Source of the DNA: Canna indica
Lineage: Eukaryota; Streptophyta; Magnoliopsida; Zingiberales; Cannaceae
Length of the DNA stretch: 64,000 bases
Reading direction: 5' to 3'
Assembly (NCBI GenBank): GCA_034359265.1
Contig: CP136891.1
Coordinates: 55,010,501 to 55,074,500 of the forward strand
This document shows, piece after piece, positions 1 to 12,340 of the stretch (its first letter is position 1; the number at the start of each line of letters is the position of its first letter). The notes under the pieces were generated by a model, which had not been told where the DNA came from, searched no databases, and worked only from the letters and a program-made list of their open reading frames with translations. The translations under genes were made by a program, and so were the position numbers.

Positions 1-430
1 ATTAGGTTTGAGAGAGTCGGGGCAACTAAGATGTATAAGAAGGGAGATAGGGGATCTCCTTGTCTAACACCTTTATTTGTAGGAAAGAAATCTGAAACCA
101 AGCTATTAATCAAGCAGACAAAAGAGGTAATGGATATACATGAGTGAATCCATTTAATGAAAATTTCAGGGAAACGAGTAAGGGATAGAACTTTGATAAT
201 GGCATCCCATTTCAATGAATCAAAGGATTTTTCTAAGTCAAGCTTTACTAAGATAAAAGGAGTTTTACTTTTTAAATTGAAGAAGGAATGGGCAAGCTCT
301 TAAACCACTAAAATATTATCATGGATGCTTCTATTTTTAACAAAGGCAGATTGATTTATGGACACCGATTCAGGAAGGAAGACTTTGAGCCTGTTTGCAA
401 GTAGCTTTGATACAATTCTATACATTGTTA
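1..430 (-). pseudogene. LINE reverse transcriptase fragment
   Basis: Read on the minus strand, conceptual translation gives plant LINE reverse transcriptase: a segment like LANRLKVFLPESVSINQSAF near 360-410, a KLDLEKSFDSLKWD-like palm segment near 215-250, and VRQGDPLSP at about 49-72. The frame is broken by stops. It runs off the left edge and is cut at about 430, where LTR sequence begins. The family copies its own RNA at a nicked target; this copy is dead. Assignment to non-LTR RT is firm, the clade is not determined. Confidence 0.75.
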
Positions 431-431
431 T

Positions 432-823
432 CTAATTTTAACCCAAGGAACAATTATCACCATTTTTTATGTCAAGAAAGTATCTAGGTCATATAGCCCT
501 CCAACAAGCTCCCTAGGGTATTTCAGGACGATTTCCGGGTTTTCATGTTTTGGGATTCGGGGATGGTTTTTGGGTTCTTATGCATCATCATGAGGATTTT
601 ACAATATAATCTATACACCCTAAACCAAGACTCTATCTTTGCGATGAATCCGAGCGCGTCGATCAACGTCCTTTCGATTTCCCGATTTCTTCGATATTTT
701 CAATCGAGGACGTCGTGCGCTAACCGATATAGAACCTGAAAGATATCTCAATGAAACATTAGTTCCATGTTTGTTATCATCAAAAGTGAGATTAAGACCA
801 AGGTTGAAAACCTTAAGCCAACA
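432..823 (-). repeat. LTR fragment of the dispersed Copia family
   Basis: This stretch closely matches the upper end of the solo LTR at 48470-50251, starting with TTATCTAAT..TTAACCCAAGG and including the GTTTCCGGGTTTTCATG block. It ends with CCAACA at 818-823, which is the TGTTGG start of the LTR read on the minus strand. Only the 5' part of the LTR is kept; the rest is lost at the junction with the LINE fragment at about 431. Confidence 0.7.
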
Positions 824-1130
824 AGAACCACTAACAATGTTCTAGCCAGTATGATGCCTCCCCAAATGCCTGAAACCATGGAAACGGCTTCGTCGTAAGC
901 CCGATGGTACAGAACCACACTTTGAACTCCTTCTCTCGCCTCCATCCTTAAGCCCGATGGTACAAACCCACGGTAAAAGATGAACTCTTCGCCCAGCAAA
1001 TAAGAGCAACCCCTGACGGGACGATAATTTTTGACACTTCTCAGTCCATGATTTCCTACAACACACAACAAGCAGGGGGCTATTTATAGACCCGGGACAA
1101 GAACTGTCACTATAACTGATGGATCTATGA
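824..1130 (-). repeat. Unassigned LTR-like sequence with TATA box
   Basis: No protein is recognisable. A minus-strand TATA-like CTATAAATAG lies at 1081-1090. A phrase AAGCCCGATGGTACA is present twice (about 897-911 and 951-965), a short internal direct repeat. It is probably the promoter part of an LTR fragment, but the family cannot be named. Confidence 0.35.
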
Positions 1131-1902
1131 CGGCCTCTTTTCCATCAAACCACAACTACCATTCAATCCTTTGGGAATCGATTATCGAATCCTTACTCAT
1201 GATTATTTTTCTATCAAGATATATCTACCTCACAGGTGGCGAACATCTGGAAGAGCTCACAAAGGCGTCACCTCCCGTCCTAATATCGAAGCGGTGCATT
1301 AAAGGCCGTGCACTCATCCCGTGATCAAGCGAGGTCATGATGACCGACCTTACTTAGAGCTCGATTATGCAGTCTACAGACTCTGATCGAGCTCAGGGGC
1401 TGTGGACTGGACTAGAACTATCGGGCCTGGTTGGATCAGACCTAGAAGCGCCCCATAACTTACCTTGAGCCGAACCAAATGGCTCCTCCCGGGGGCTCCA
1501 CCCAACTACACCCTCAGACTAGATCCAAGTTGGACCAGATGGCTCTACTCGGGGATCCCACCCGGCCATACATGGACATCCACGTCCTTTCTTATCACGA
1601 GGGATATGCCATTACGAGTCTGCCATCTTTGGGATCAGCCTCGACCCATTTTGGGCAATATCCCCGCAAGATTATCGGTCGACGCCATTACCTCTGCATG
1701 CAATAAATACAAACATGCACGCCTCAGGTAACCCTAGGTTCCAATTTTATTACCTCTACCGTGGAGTCCTCCTAACTTGAGCGTCGAAGTGTCTTTTGTA
1801 AGTCTCTCCCCCTCCCCTACCCCCCTCCCTCCTCTGTGCCGACGTTGAACTAGAAAAGGAGAGACACTGAACCAGACCAAAGTATCCTCACATAGGAACA
1901 CC
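1131..1902 (+). repeat. LTR fragment, Gypsy (Tat-like?) family
   Basis: Non-coding. The part from about 1580 to 1800 resembles 8770-9030 and 12180-12330: a 'CCCGACATCT..GACCCAT..CCCTGCGA' type block, then an AT-rich promoter region (CAATAAATACAAA at 1699-1711) and ACTTGAGCGTCGAAGTGTC near 1776. A TTGAGCGTCGGAG-like phrase is common near the 3' end of plant Tat/Retand LTRs, so this is called a Gypsy LTR relic. The lineage is inference. Confidence 0.45.
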
Positions 1903-4539
1903 AACCTATCTCTAGCCTGGTTGATTGGTCCATATAAATGAGAAGCACATTTCTAAACTCCATGAGGATGAACTTTTAGATTCATTTGATTTTGAATCAT
2001 TTGAAGTATGTGAATCATGTTTGCTTGGAAAGATGACTAAAACACCTTTCATGGGCTTGGCGAGAGGGTTAGTGACTTATTAGGCCTTGTACATAGATAT
2101 GAACCATTAAGTGTACCAGCTAGAGGAGGTTATCTGTACTACATTACATTCACTGATGACTTTAGTAGATATGGATATATCTACTTAATGAAGCATAAAA
2201 TATGAAATATTATAAATATGAAATATTTGACAAGTTCAAAATATTCAAGAATGAAGTACAAAACCAACTTGGCAAGAATATTAAAGCACTTCGATCAGAT
2301 TGAGGTGGAGAATATTTAAGCCAGGAGTTTATTGACCATCTTAAGGATTGTGGGATTGTCTCACAGCTTACTCCACCTAGAACACCACAATGGAACAATG
2401 CTTCTGAATGGAGAAACTGAACCTTATTGGATATGGTTCGATTCATGATGATATACAGATCTCCTGACTTCTTTTTGGGGATTTACCTTAGAAACTATTG
2501 TGTTCCTATTAAATCGAGTTCTATCTAAAGTGGTTCTAAAGACTCCATATGAGATATGGGCTTGGAAGCATCCTAGTATGTCTTTCTTCAGGATTTGGGG
2601 GTGTGAGGCTTATGTAAGACGTCAAGCCTCTGACAGCTTAGCTCCCAAATTTGATAAATGTGTGTTTTGTATCTAAAGGAAACTAAAGGATACTACTTCT
2701 ATGTTCCAAACGAGAATAAAGTGTTTGTTGCTCGGAATGGTGTCTTCTTGGAAAGGGAGTTTGTTTCTAAAAGAATCTGTGGGAGTAAAGTACATCTCGA
2801 AGAAGTTCGAGAACCACAAATCGCTACCGGATGTGGATACTCAAACTAACTCACAAGCTGTTAATGAGTATGTGCATGTGACATAAGAACCACGAAGGTA
2901 TGGTAGGATTCGTCAGGAACCTGAGAGATGTGGATTTCTTGTTACTGACGATCACAACGTGATGCTCGTTGATCAAAATGAGCCCACGTCCTACCAATAG
3001 GCCATTGAGAGTTTGGGCTCCGTGGAATGCCTAAAAGCCATGAAATCTTAGATGCAATTCATGTATGACAATTAGGTATGGACTTTGATTTATCCACCAG
3101 AAGGTTTGAGAACCATCATGTGCAAGTAGGTTTTCAAGAAGAAGACCGACATGGATGACAATGTGCATACCTATAAAGCACGGTTGGTCGCAAAGGGTTC
3201 CATACAAACTCAAGGTGTGGACTATGATGAGATATTTTCACCAATAGCCATGCTCAAATCCGTTCGGATTTTACTTGCCACAGCCGCGTATTACGACTAT
3301 GAGATTTGACAAACAACGTCAAAATAACGTTTCTTAATGGGCACATACTCGAGGATGTGTACATGACACAACCTGAGGGTTTTGTGAGTCCTAAGAATCC
3401 TGAAAAGGTTTGCATGCTTCAAAGATCCATTTATGGATTGAAGCAAACATCTCGGAGCTAGAATCTTTGCTTTGATGAGATAGTCAACAAGTTTGGTTTT
3501 ATCAAAAATGGAGATGAGCCTTGTGTTTACAAGAAAGTTAGTGGGAGCACAATTGTTTTTCTGGTGCATTACGTCGATGACATATTGCTCATTGGAAATG
3601 ACATCCCTACTTTGCAGTGTGTAAAAACGTACCTGGCTAGGGAAATGTTTTTCAATGAAGGACTTAGGCAAGGCCACCTATATTTTAGGCATTCGGATCT
3701 ATAGAGATAGGTCTAAAAGACTAATTAGCAAGTCAGAGTGCATATATTGATAAGGTACTGAAGAGGTTCAGTATGCAGGATTCTAAGAGGGGATTCTTGC
3801 CAATGTCTCATGGCATTAATCTTAGCAACTCTCAGAGTGCTGCTATACAGGATGAACGATAGCGCATGAGTAAGATCCCGTATGCACCTGCTATTGGATC
3901 TGTCATGTATGTCATGTTATGTACCCGACCATATGTTTCGTACGCATTAAGCATGCCAGCCAGATCCCGATGAGTGTGACTAGACAGTTGTCAAGAGCAA
4001 AAGGACTAAAGATGTCTTCTTGGAGGATTGGAAGGCGACCTGGCTGTAAGTGGTTACATTGATGCTAGCTTGTAAATTGACATAGATGATTTTAGATCGC
4101 GATTAGGTTTTGTGTTTTGTTTGAATGGAGGTGCCATCAGCTAGAAAAGTTCAAAGTCACCGTGGCCGATTCTACTATGGAGGCCGAGTACATAGCTGCA
4201 TCGGATGCTGCTTAGGAGGTCATTTGGATAAGAAAGTTCATCTATGGACTGGGTGTTGTTCCTAGTATCACAAACCCAATGGATCTTTATTGTGACAACA
4301 ATGGAGCCATTGCACAGGCTAAGGAACCCATATCACATTAGCGATCCAAACACATTCTTAGACGTTTCCATCTCATTTGAGAGATCATTGAGAGGGGAGA
4401 TGTGAAGATATGCAAAGTACATATTGATGACAATGTTGTTGATCCATTGACTAAACCACTCCCTCAGTCAAAGCATGATAGCCATTCTTAATCATTGGGT
4501 ATGAGATACATGGATGATTGGGCCTAGTGAGTGGGAGAT
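1903..4539 (+). pseudogene. Ty1/Copia pol pseudogene
   Basis: A decayed Copia polyprotein reads in the Copia domain order. GAG-pre-integrase (CESCLLGKMTKTPF) lies near 2009-2050, integrase core and tail at about 2060-2960, reverse transcriptase at about 3110-3700 with the catalytic YVDD at 3570-3581, and RNase H near 4160-4450 (TMEAEYIAASDAA and a DLYCDNNGAIAQAKEP segment). Multiple stops and frameshifts interrupt every domain. Gag, protease and the 5' LTR are missing, so the element is truncated at about 1903. A purine-rich tract GAGTGGGAGA at 4530-4539 directly precedes the 3' LTR. It cannot encode functional enzymes. Confidence 0.9.
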
Positions 4540-4876
4540 TGTTAGTAGTGTGTTGCATGCCTTTCGAATAAATTGACATTGGTACTTTCCTTTTCATTAG
4601 ATGGAATATTAGATTTATCTTGTTATTCATTATGAGCATGTTTGACTTGATAAAAGATCACTTGAATAGTTGATTCCGCCTAATGGTCATCAAGTACAAG
4701 ACTTGAATAGTTGAAATCATATTCTAAATTGTCCCTAGTCGGTCATTGTCTTGGAACGATAATGAATGAAGACCAGTATGTAGTCTGACTAACGATGATC
4801 ATATTTTACTGGTCATGAATATGTGATATCAAAGTCAGATCATAGACACATGTTGGAGAACATGGTGCTGGATAGA

Positions 4877-4881
4877 CCCAC
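4877..4881. repeat. Target-site duplication, left copy (CCCAC)
   Basis: CCCAC lies directly before the TGTAAG start of the solo LTR and is repeated directly after its TGTGACA end at 7390-7394. A 5-bp duplication is the size made by LTR-retrotransposon integrases. Confidence 0.85.
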
Positions 4882-7389
4882 TGTAAGACCCGAAAATTTC
4901 CTAATATAAAAATATATTTTGGTGCAGCACACCGGATTGGGGGTTAGTCGGGTCGAGCCGCAGAATCGCCTCGAGTAGAAGATATAACTCGACTCATGAG
5001 AATATGAAGTTTAAATTAGCTCAATGGTTATTTCCTTTCATGCATAAGATGTTTATTAAAGTCGAGTTCGACTCTTGAGTGCGGATTGAATCGGAGCCCG
5101 AATCGGACTTGGATCGAATCGAGTAGAGGTTAAGTCATATGAGGGGCATTTGAGTCATTTGTGGATGAGGGAATATAATCCCTCATCATGAGCCGTGCGG
5201 CTCATTTTGGAGCCGCACACAGCCCGAGCAAGGGGGAAATGGGAGAGAGGGGAGATCTTGTCGGCGCCGAGTCCGCGTCGACTCTCGAGGAGATCGGAGC
5301 TCGTCTTCATCGAGGCTTCCTCGGGATCCAATCAAGGTGAGTGATTAGCATAGTTTTTGAAGGGAGGCGGGTGGCCGGCCCTATAAGATTTGAAATCGGG
5401 TTTTCTCTCACGAGTTCTTGCCGATCGATGTGTTTCTTCGTATTAGAACTTTAATCATTGTGTATTCCTATGATCTGGTATTTTAAATGTGTTTATTTCG
5501 TGTTCTTGAGGGCTAGCCAAGTAGAGGAAAAATGGGAAATGGCATGCCGAAATTTTCTCCAATTCCCTCGCTCGTCTCGAAACTCGTAGATCGCTTTATG
5601 TTCATATATGTTAGATCTATGGATTTATCATTCGTGTCATTGTCGCAACCATGCTCGTTCATCCTTGAGGACTCGGCCAAATAGGGGGTCACCCTGCTTG
5701 AGTCGGCCGAGCAAGGGTAAGGGTGAGAAAAAGTGGACTGCTCGGATTTAACATGCTTGGTTTCAGGTTGTGTTGTTTTGATTCGTGATCGCATGCTTAT
5801 AGATAAGTTGAACTTGTATCATATGATTGATGTTCGTCTTAGAGATCCTCACAACTATAGATCTATATTTATCTCAGTTATGGTAATGTTCTTGCTAAAA
5901 CTATAGAGACATGATGATACTTAGGAAGAACTCTAACCATGGCAAGTAAATTTATTGATTTATGTAAATGTAGGAATGATTGCTTAGTGACCATCCTTAG
6001 CTCATTCCTCTTTAATTTTTGAAATGATGAAATATGTTACCATGCTTAGTATTTCATGCATTATGAATTTATGGTTATATTACCATGCTTTATAAGTTGC
6101 TTCTTATTGAAATAAATTCTAAATGCGGTGTATAAATGATTATTGATGAATCTCGTAGGTATATATAGTAGTTGTTGTAAGTTATTCTTGTTTTTCTTTA
6201 AATTATATTAGTTGTCCTAAAATATCATGGGTGGAATTCCAAGGTCGGTACATAGAATTCCTCACCCAAGGTAGTGTATAACGCTAGATAACATGTAGGA
6301 CGTTGCAAGATGCTTAGCATATATGGAAACTTAGCTAGGAGATAACACAACTTTCTAGGAGTCCTAATAAATATTTTTGGAAATCTAGAACTATTAGGCG
6401 TGCACAATTTTGGAAGGGCAGCATTAATTTGTTGACCTTGTAGCCCGAATTAGGGCCGAATACGGGCAATGGCCCGAAGTGTATATAAGAAAACCCTAGA
6501 ATATTTGATTGTGTGATGTGCTTGAGATGGTCCGCTGAGAAGCATGGAGATCGAAAATGACCAATGCTTAGCTCGGCCAGTGTTTGGGTCTTGAGATGTA
6601 CATGTGGGCCCGCTAGGTGTCAGACCCCAATTGGGTGGGACTAGCTATCCCTACCCCAGACGGTGCCCGAAGACTAGTGGAGCATCCTAGTCGATGGCCC
6701 GGGATTTCTTGTTTACATCTTGCTATGATGTGGCCGGTCGGCCAGTGTGATTCTACCTTGTATGGTAGGGCCGATTGTAGCCAGGATTCTAATACCATAA
6801 GTAGGCCCAAGGGCCGGATGTCGAAGACTTGATAAGCCAAGATGGCAAGTTTTCACATATATGGTTTATACAGAATGACCCATAAGGTCAGTAGTCACGC
6901 TAAAAAGTAACTTACCTCCCTAAATATATATTATGTTGACTTATATGTTATGCCTGAATAACTGAGGATTATGTGGAGGTTCGCAAGAACCGCTCACTGA
7001 GTCCCAAGTGGACTCACAGTTTATTTCCTTATTTTTTTTGCAGAGCACGAGTAGTGATTGTGACCTATCGGCATGGTGCAGCTGGAGGGCGGGTGGTGGT
7101 GCCTTATCTCGTAGCGGCGTCCTTGGGTCATAGTCCAGTATCTTAGTAGTTGTTTCCTTTTCTGCACTAACAGTTGTGTTTTGGAAAAGTTTGTAAAACT
7201 TTGATACTTGAGATGTTCAGTTTGTTCCGATGATGGTTTTCTCTTTGGTTTGAAAAACTTTAAATAAAGCTTGTGTTGAGGTTTTTCTTTATCGATATCT
7301 TTGGTTTCTTATATGTCAGTGTAGATAGTAGGCTTCAGGGTAGGATGTAGGCCCTAGCCGGTCACACTACCCTCAGTTGGGGTGTGACA
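4882..7389 (+). mobile_element. Solo LTR, Ty3/Gypsy type (2508 bp)
   Basis: The element starts TGTAAGACCCGAAAAT and ends GGGTGTGACA, so it has TG..CA ends typical of chromovirus (Del/Tekay-like) LTRs. Perfect 5-bp duplications (CCCAC) flank it. No gag, pol or primer-binding site is inside, so it is one LTR left after LTR-LTR recombination. It holds a possible 5' leader with a GT donor (CAAGGTGAGTG near 5334) and an acceptor-like T-rich stretch ending GCAG near 7042. It sits inside the 3' LTR of the older Copia element. The lineage assignment rests on end sequence and length only. Confidence 0.85.
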
Positions 7390-7394
7390 CCCAC
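7390..7394. repeat. Target-site duplication, right copy (CCCAC)
   Basis: Matches 4877-4881 exactly and marks the right boundary of the solo LTR. Confidence 0.85.
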
Positions 7395-8690
7395 CATAAG
7401 AATACTACGTGGATTATATTATTAGTATATCTCGAACGATAGTGATACGTCAGTCCTCTGACCTCATGTCACCATGGATTCCTACATGAGGAATTTTGTG
7501 TTTTGACCTAGTCTAACATTATGTTTAACCGGATGGTAATAATGACTACAATTGGACATAAAATTAATCATGCAGAGGAATATGTGTAGTTATGAAGGAA
7601 TTTGTCCCTCTCATATATGAGAGAGATATCTTTAGACCCTTTGATGAGTGTGATTGAGGAAATGCATAGTCGTGTTTAAATGAATTGATAGGAGTATCAA
7701 TGTCATTTGTTAAGTCAGTCTACTCAAGAATCAAGAAATCAAATTGAGCAATATAAGAATGATGCAATCCATGCCTTATGCTCGATCCAGATATTGCGTG
7801 ACAAAATGACATAGTATCATACTATATATGAGTTATGTTGCTCGGATCACTGACCTCACTTGACTTGGGTAGTCATAATGTCTTACTAGAAGCCGCTTAT
7901 GACTTGTGGGTTACAAATATGATTTGGACCCACTGCCAACGTTAAGTGAACCTATAGGGTCGCACACATAGGTCGAACCGAATTGGGTTCAGGGTTATGA
8001 CTCAACGGATTGGATCCGCATGACCATTAACCTGCAATTCTCTCTTGGTAATTTTGAGAATTAATTTCGAATTTGAAAAGGAGTTTTTAAATTCTAAACT
8101 TTAAATGTGATTTAAAATTGAAATTATGTTGATCACAATTAGTGATGTATCTTTAATATTCGGTATTAAATGATATATTATAATTGACATCTTGAATTTA
8201 GGAAATTCATCCTTGATAATTGTTATTAAGGGAATATTTTATTCGGGAATTAAAATCGTTTTAAGATTCCATATATGACTTTGAATTGATCAACGATTGA
8301 GATAACTCGATCAATATGATTGACGTGTCTATAAATACCCGCCTATGGTTTAGATGGATAAGTGATCATCTCCTAGTAGCTGCCGACCTCCCTTTGTAGC
8401 AGCTGACCTCCACCAATCAGAAAGAGAGAGAGAGAGAGAAGTGCTGAAGCGGTTGCGTGCTCGTCCAGATCGGACGGAGTTTTGATAGAGCCGAGCTAGC
8501 ACTCGGGAGCCGCCCAGTTCGTCCATGTGCTTACTATAGAGGGTGTTCGTCGCTTGGAAGCACCTTGAGTCCAGAGCAAGATCGTGTTCTTGGACTTACA
8601 GAGCAAAAGAAGGAGTTCGGTCTTCAAAGGTATAACTTCTGTCATAGTATTGATTTAATCGAGATGCATGTATGTGTTTGGGTAGAGGGT

Positions 8691-9040
8691 CGGTTTTATT
8701 TCCACTGCGTGACGAGCCGTAATGAGCCCACATCCTTCATTTACTACCAAAGGTTCAGCAGTAGTGAGCCCGACATCTCCGGGATCAACCTTGACCCATT
8801 TCGAGTATATCTCTGCGAGATTCAGAGAGACATCATCGGCCTGAGACATCCCTAATCCCACACTATATACATATATATACGACGCACATCAGTTATACTC
8901 TCGATTCCAATTTCATACTCGTCATCTAAAATTTCTTCTTACTCGAGCATGAAAGTGTGTTTGCAGATTCTCCGCTAGAGTCGCACCGAACCAAGAGACG
9001 CACAAGATCGCATCACCCCCGCTTCAAGCAAAAACATATT
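8691..9040 (+). repeat. LTR fragment, Gypsy (Tat-like?) family
   Basis: Shares with 1580-1800 and 12180-12330 the block around CCCGACATCTCCGG (8769-8782), GACCCATTTCGAG and CATCATCGG, a TATA-like AT run (8862-8880) and ACTCGAGCATGAAAGTGTG near 8941. Non-coding. Its junction with the preceding Copia LTR is approximate. Confidence 0.45.
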
Positions 9041-9640
9041 GTAATATGCCTTGTGCATATATTTCCACGCATGTGCAAGCTTTGTTACAATGCCTTTTTT
9101 TAAAAAAAAAATTATAGTTCATCTAAAGACAAACTAAATTAAAAAAATTTATATACATATTTATAATTTTTTTAACATATTATTAAATTAAATTCTAATG
9201 GTAAATTATCTTCTTTAATTTTCAACTACATATTAGTTATTGAGTGAAGTAAAATATAATTGAAATTAAATTAATTAAAATATTTAAATCTTCATTTATT
9301 TGGGATAAAAATAAATTATAATAATTATAGGTAAAACTCTTAATTTTTGTAATATTAATTTATAAATATTTTTGAACTAAATATTATTTAAATTATAAGT
9401 TACTTAATATATATGGTCAATCATTACATTTTTAAATGATGTGTCGCTAATATGATTTTTAAATTATAATAATCCTTCGATATCCTTAAATTTCTCTAAT
9501 TTGACGAACTAATTTTGGCGTTTGCTCCTGAATTGCCAAAATTAGTTCTTAAAACCGAAGCTGACGTGGCGTCGCGACCAATGGTGAACCACAAAAGCAT
9601 TGCATCCAGATCGATGGACGTTTGACCCCTCTCTCTCTCC
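9041..9640. other. AT-rich upstream region of the desaturase gene
   Basis: No gene or recognisable repeat is seen. Base composition is strongly AT-rich to about 9500 and rises near the gene. The last part (about 9560-9640) is likely the proximal promoter, including a CT-rich tract at about 9628-9640. Confidence 0.4.
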
Positions 9641-9648
9641 TTATAATC
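9641..9648 (+). promoter_or_regulatory. Possible TATA box of the desaturase gene
   Basis: TTATAATC at 9641-9648 follows a CTCTCTCTC tract and lies about 110 bases before the start codon. Spacing and composition suit a plant core promoter with a CT-rich 5' leader, but no transcript evidence is available here. Confidence 0.35.
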
Positions 9649-9755
9649 CTTCTTCTCCATTCTCTCTCCTTTAACCTTCTCCTCGCATCCTCCTCCCCAA
9701 TAAACCTCTCCCTTCCAAAAGGGAGCAGGGTGGCGCAAAGAGAGGGAGAAGCACC

Positions 9756-11326
9756 ATGGAAGGGGGAGGAGGCAAGGAGGAGATGAAGCGGTACATTTCG
9801 TCGGAGGAGCTCCGGACTCACAACAAGCCCTCCGACTTGTGGATCTCCATCCGAGGCAAAGTCTACGACGTCAGCGAGTGGGTCCACGTCCACCCCGGCG
9901 GCGAGATTCCCCTCCTCAACCTCGCCGGTCAGGACATCACCGACGCCTTCATCGCCTACCACCCCGGCGCCACCTGGACCATCCTCGGCAGCAGCCGCGT
10001 CCCACTCGTCGGCTACCTCTCCGACTACCGCGTCTCTGCCGTCTCCAAGGACTACCGCCGCCTAGCAGCCGAGTTCTCAAAGATGGGCCTCTTCGAGAAG
10101 AAGGGCCACACCACGCTCATCACCCTCGCCACGATGAGCCTCCTGTTCGCCGGCGCCGTCTACGGGGTCCTCTGCTCCTCCAGCTTCTGGGTCCACGTCG
10201 GCTGCGCCGTCCTCATGGGCTTCCTCTGGATGCAGTCCGGATTCCTCGGCCACGACTCCGGCCACTACAACGTCACCGGCAGCAAATTCCTCAACTGCTT
10301 CATGCAGGTTTTTAATTTTAATAAATTTCTTTTTTTGTTTTAAATAAAAACATCATATATTTGAATATTTTATTTCATAAAATTCAAACACTTTACCAAA
10401 TCTAAGATCGAACCAAGCATATGAAGTCGGTTTGGTTCGATTTGGCGGGTTGAACCGACTAGGGCTAATTATGCGATATTAATTATTTATGGGGTTGAAT
10501 TAATACACAGGTGATAGCTGGCAATTGCTTGACCGGAATCAGCATCGGGTGGTGGAAGCGCAACCACAACGCTCACCACGTGGCCTGCAACAGCCTAGAC
10601 TTCGACCCGGACGTGCAGCACATCCCGCTGTTCGCCGTCTCGAACGAGCTATTCCGCAGCCTGACCTCCAAGTTCTACGAGCGCAAGATGCAGTTCGACG
10701 CGGCGGCGCGGCTGTTCGTCAGCTACCAGCACTGGACCTTCTACCCGGTCATGTGCGTGGCCCGGGTCAACCTCTTCCTGCAGTCGCTGCTACTGCTGCT
10801 CTCCAAGAAGCGCGTCCCAGGCCGGCGACTGGAGTTCGTAGGCATTATGGTGTTCTGGATCTGGTTCCCCTTCCTGGTGTCGTGCCTCCCGAGCTGGGGA
10901 GAGCGGGCCCTCTTCGTGCTCGTCAGCTTCGCCATAACCGGCATCCAGCACGTCCAGTTCTGCCTGAACCACTTCTCGGCCAGCGTCTACATTGGGCCGC
11001 CGTGCGGCAACGACTGGTTCGAGAAGCAGACGAAGGGGACGCTCGACATCGCCTGCTCGCCGTGGATGGATTGGTTCCACGGCGGGCTGCAATTCCAGGT
11101 GGAGCACCACCTGTTCCCGCGGCTACCGCGGGCGCATCTCCGCCAGATCTCGCCGTTGGTGATGGAGCTCTGCGAGAAGCATGGCCTGCCCTACTCTTCC
11201 TTCTCCTTCTGGGAGGCGAACGTGAGGACGATAAGGACGCTGCGGTCGGCGGCGCTGCAGGCGAGGGACCTGTCGAAGCCGGTGCCGAAGAACTTGGTGT
11301 GGGAGGCCGTCAACACCCACGGATGA
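9756..11326 (+). CDS. SLD: Sphingolipid Delta8-desaturase (cytochrome b5 fusion), two exons
   Basis: The enzyme inserts a C8-C9 double bond into the long-chain base of ceramides in the ER membrane. Exon 1 is 9756-10307 and exon 2 is 10511-11326; the junction is phase 0 and gives 455 aa, the usual length. An N-terminal cytochrome b5 domain (about residues 10-90) carries the heme motif HPGG at 46-49 and a second heme histidine near 69. The desaturase domain has His boxes HDSGH (166-170), HNAHH (203-207) and QVEHH (380-384); Gln in the third box is the hallmark of front-end desaturases. Hydrophobic stretches near 120-165 and 290-330 are membrane segments. The start is GCACCATGG, a strong plant context. 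Delta6 acyl desaturases share this architecture, but outside a few plant families such proteins are Delta8 sphingolipid enzymes. Coding GC is far above the flanks. The gene looks intact. Confidence 0.93.
10308..10510 (+). other. Intron of the desaturase gene
   Basis: The 203-bp intron begins GTTTTTAAT after ATGCAG and ends TACACAG before GTGATAGCTGG. It is AT-rich and sits between the first and second histidine boxes. Removing it joins residue 184 (Gln) to 185 (Val) in frame. Confidence 0.9.
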
Positions 11327-12040
11327 AAGAGGCTTAGACGTCTTCCTCATCCTCCATCGATCTCGATCATCTGCTTGATGTCGCTGTTGGCGAGCACAAG
11401 TTGCTCGACAATATTGACTCATTATACACACATAAATTAATTGTTCTCTTCTGCTATTGGGATTGATTAATTATATAACTTTGCATGTAGAACAAATTGA
11501 TGGTAGGTTGTTGATTGTAGGATAAGCCGATCGTAATTTGTAACTCTCACACTTCTGGATTCATGTATTTGATTACTTAATTTTAATAAAACTTTTAAAA
11601 TAATTATATAGTGTTGATTATATTGATTAATTAAGCAGATTTCTTTTGAGCTATTTTAGATTTTTCATAAATTATATTATATTTTTCTATTTTCTTAATA
11701 TTATATGCATATGATTATATTTTTAAATAGATACTAGATAGTGTTGAAGATATAATTTTTTAAATAAAATAATCTTGAATTCAATTAGGTTCAAACAAAT
11801 TCTTAAAAAAATATTTTCTAGGTCCAATTTTCAGGATTTTTTTGAATTCTTATCTCGACATACAATTAATAAAATTTTCATCATGTTGTCGCCCTCAGTG
11901 CTATCATATTGGAATATCTTGATTTGATTTAGATTTAGATTATGGCAATTAGTTTAGTTTTCATAATTATAAATTTAGTCAATCTAACAAACTATATATT
12001 CTAAAATGATTTAGTACTTTATAGAAGGTTATATATTCCA
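11327..12040. other. 3' flank of the desaturase gene
   Basis: Likely 3' UTR followed by AT-rich intergenic DNA. AATAAA at 11585-11590 is a candidate polyadenylation signal about 260 bases after the stop codon. No other gene or repeat is recognised. Confidence 0.4.
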
Positions 12041-12340
12041 CTAGACTAGCACTTTAGGCCCAACCGAATTAGGTCCAGAACTAGACTCAAGTCAAATCAG
12101 ACGGTTTAGCTGGGGGCTCCACCCATTCATACAAGGACACTTACGTCCTCATTAATAATTATGAGAGATTCGTCAATTATATGAGCCCGACATCTCCGGA
12201 ATTAGCCTCGACCCATATATTCTGAGCACATCCCTGCGATATTACCGGACGACATCATCGTCAGACATCCCTCATTCTGCACTATATATAGACACGATGC
12301 TCTCCAGGTACGCAAGAGATTCTGATTCATACCTATCCAA
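12041..12340 (+). repeat. LTR fragment, Gypsy (Tat-like?) family
   Basis: Third copy of the block also seen at 1580-1800 and 8770-9030: GGGGGCTCCACCCA near 12111, CCCGACATCTCCGGA near 12186, CATCATCG near 12254 and a TATA-like CTATATATAG near 12281. Non-coding and truncated where the next LTR begins. Confidence 0.45.

Larger units (their letters stand above)
4540..8690 (+). mobile_element. 3' LTR of the Copia element, split by a nested insertion
   Basis: The LTR begins with TGTTAG at 4540, immediately after the polypurine tract. Its first part is 4540-4881 and its second part resumes at 7395; in between lies a younger solo LTR with its own target duplication. The second part carries a (GA)n tract at 8423-8440. 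The 3' boundary is not exact: near 8690-8770 the sequence changes to another LTR family. Confidence 0.6.

Noticed and set aside
1465..1731. Two overlapping open frames of 75-88 aa
   Set aside because: They fall in an LTR fragment also present, diverged and closed, at 8770 and 12180.
9839..11337. Long open frames in other frames and on the opposite strand of the desaturase exons
   Set aside because: They arise from the very high GC content of the real exons, have Arg/Pro/Ala-rich nonsense composition, and ignore the intron.
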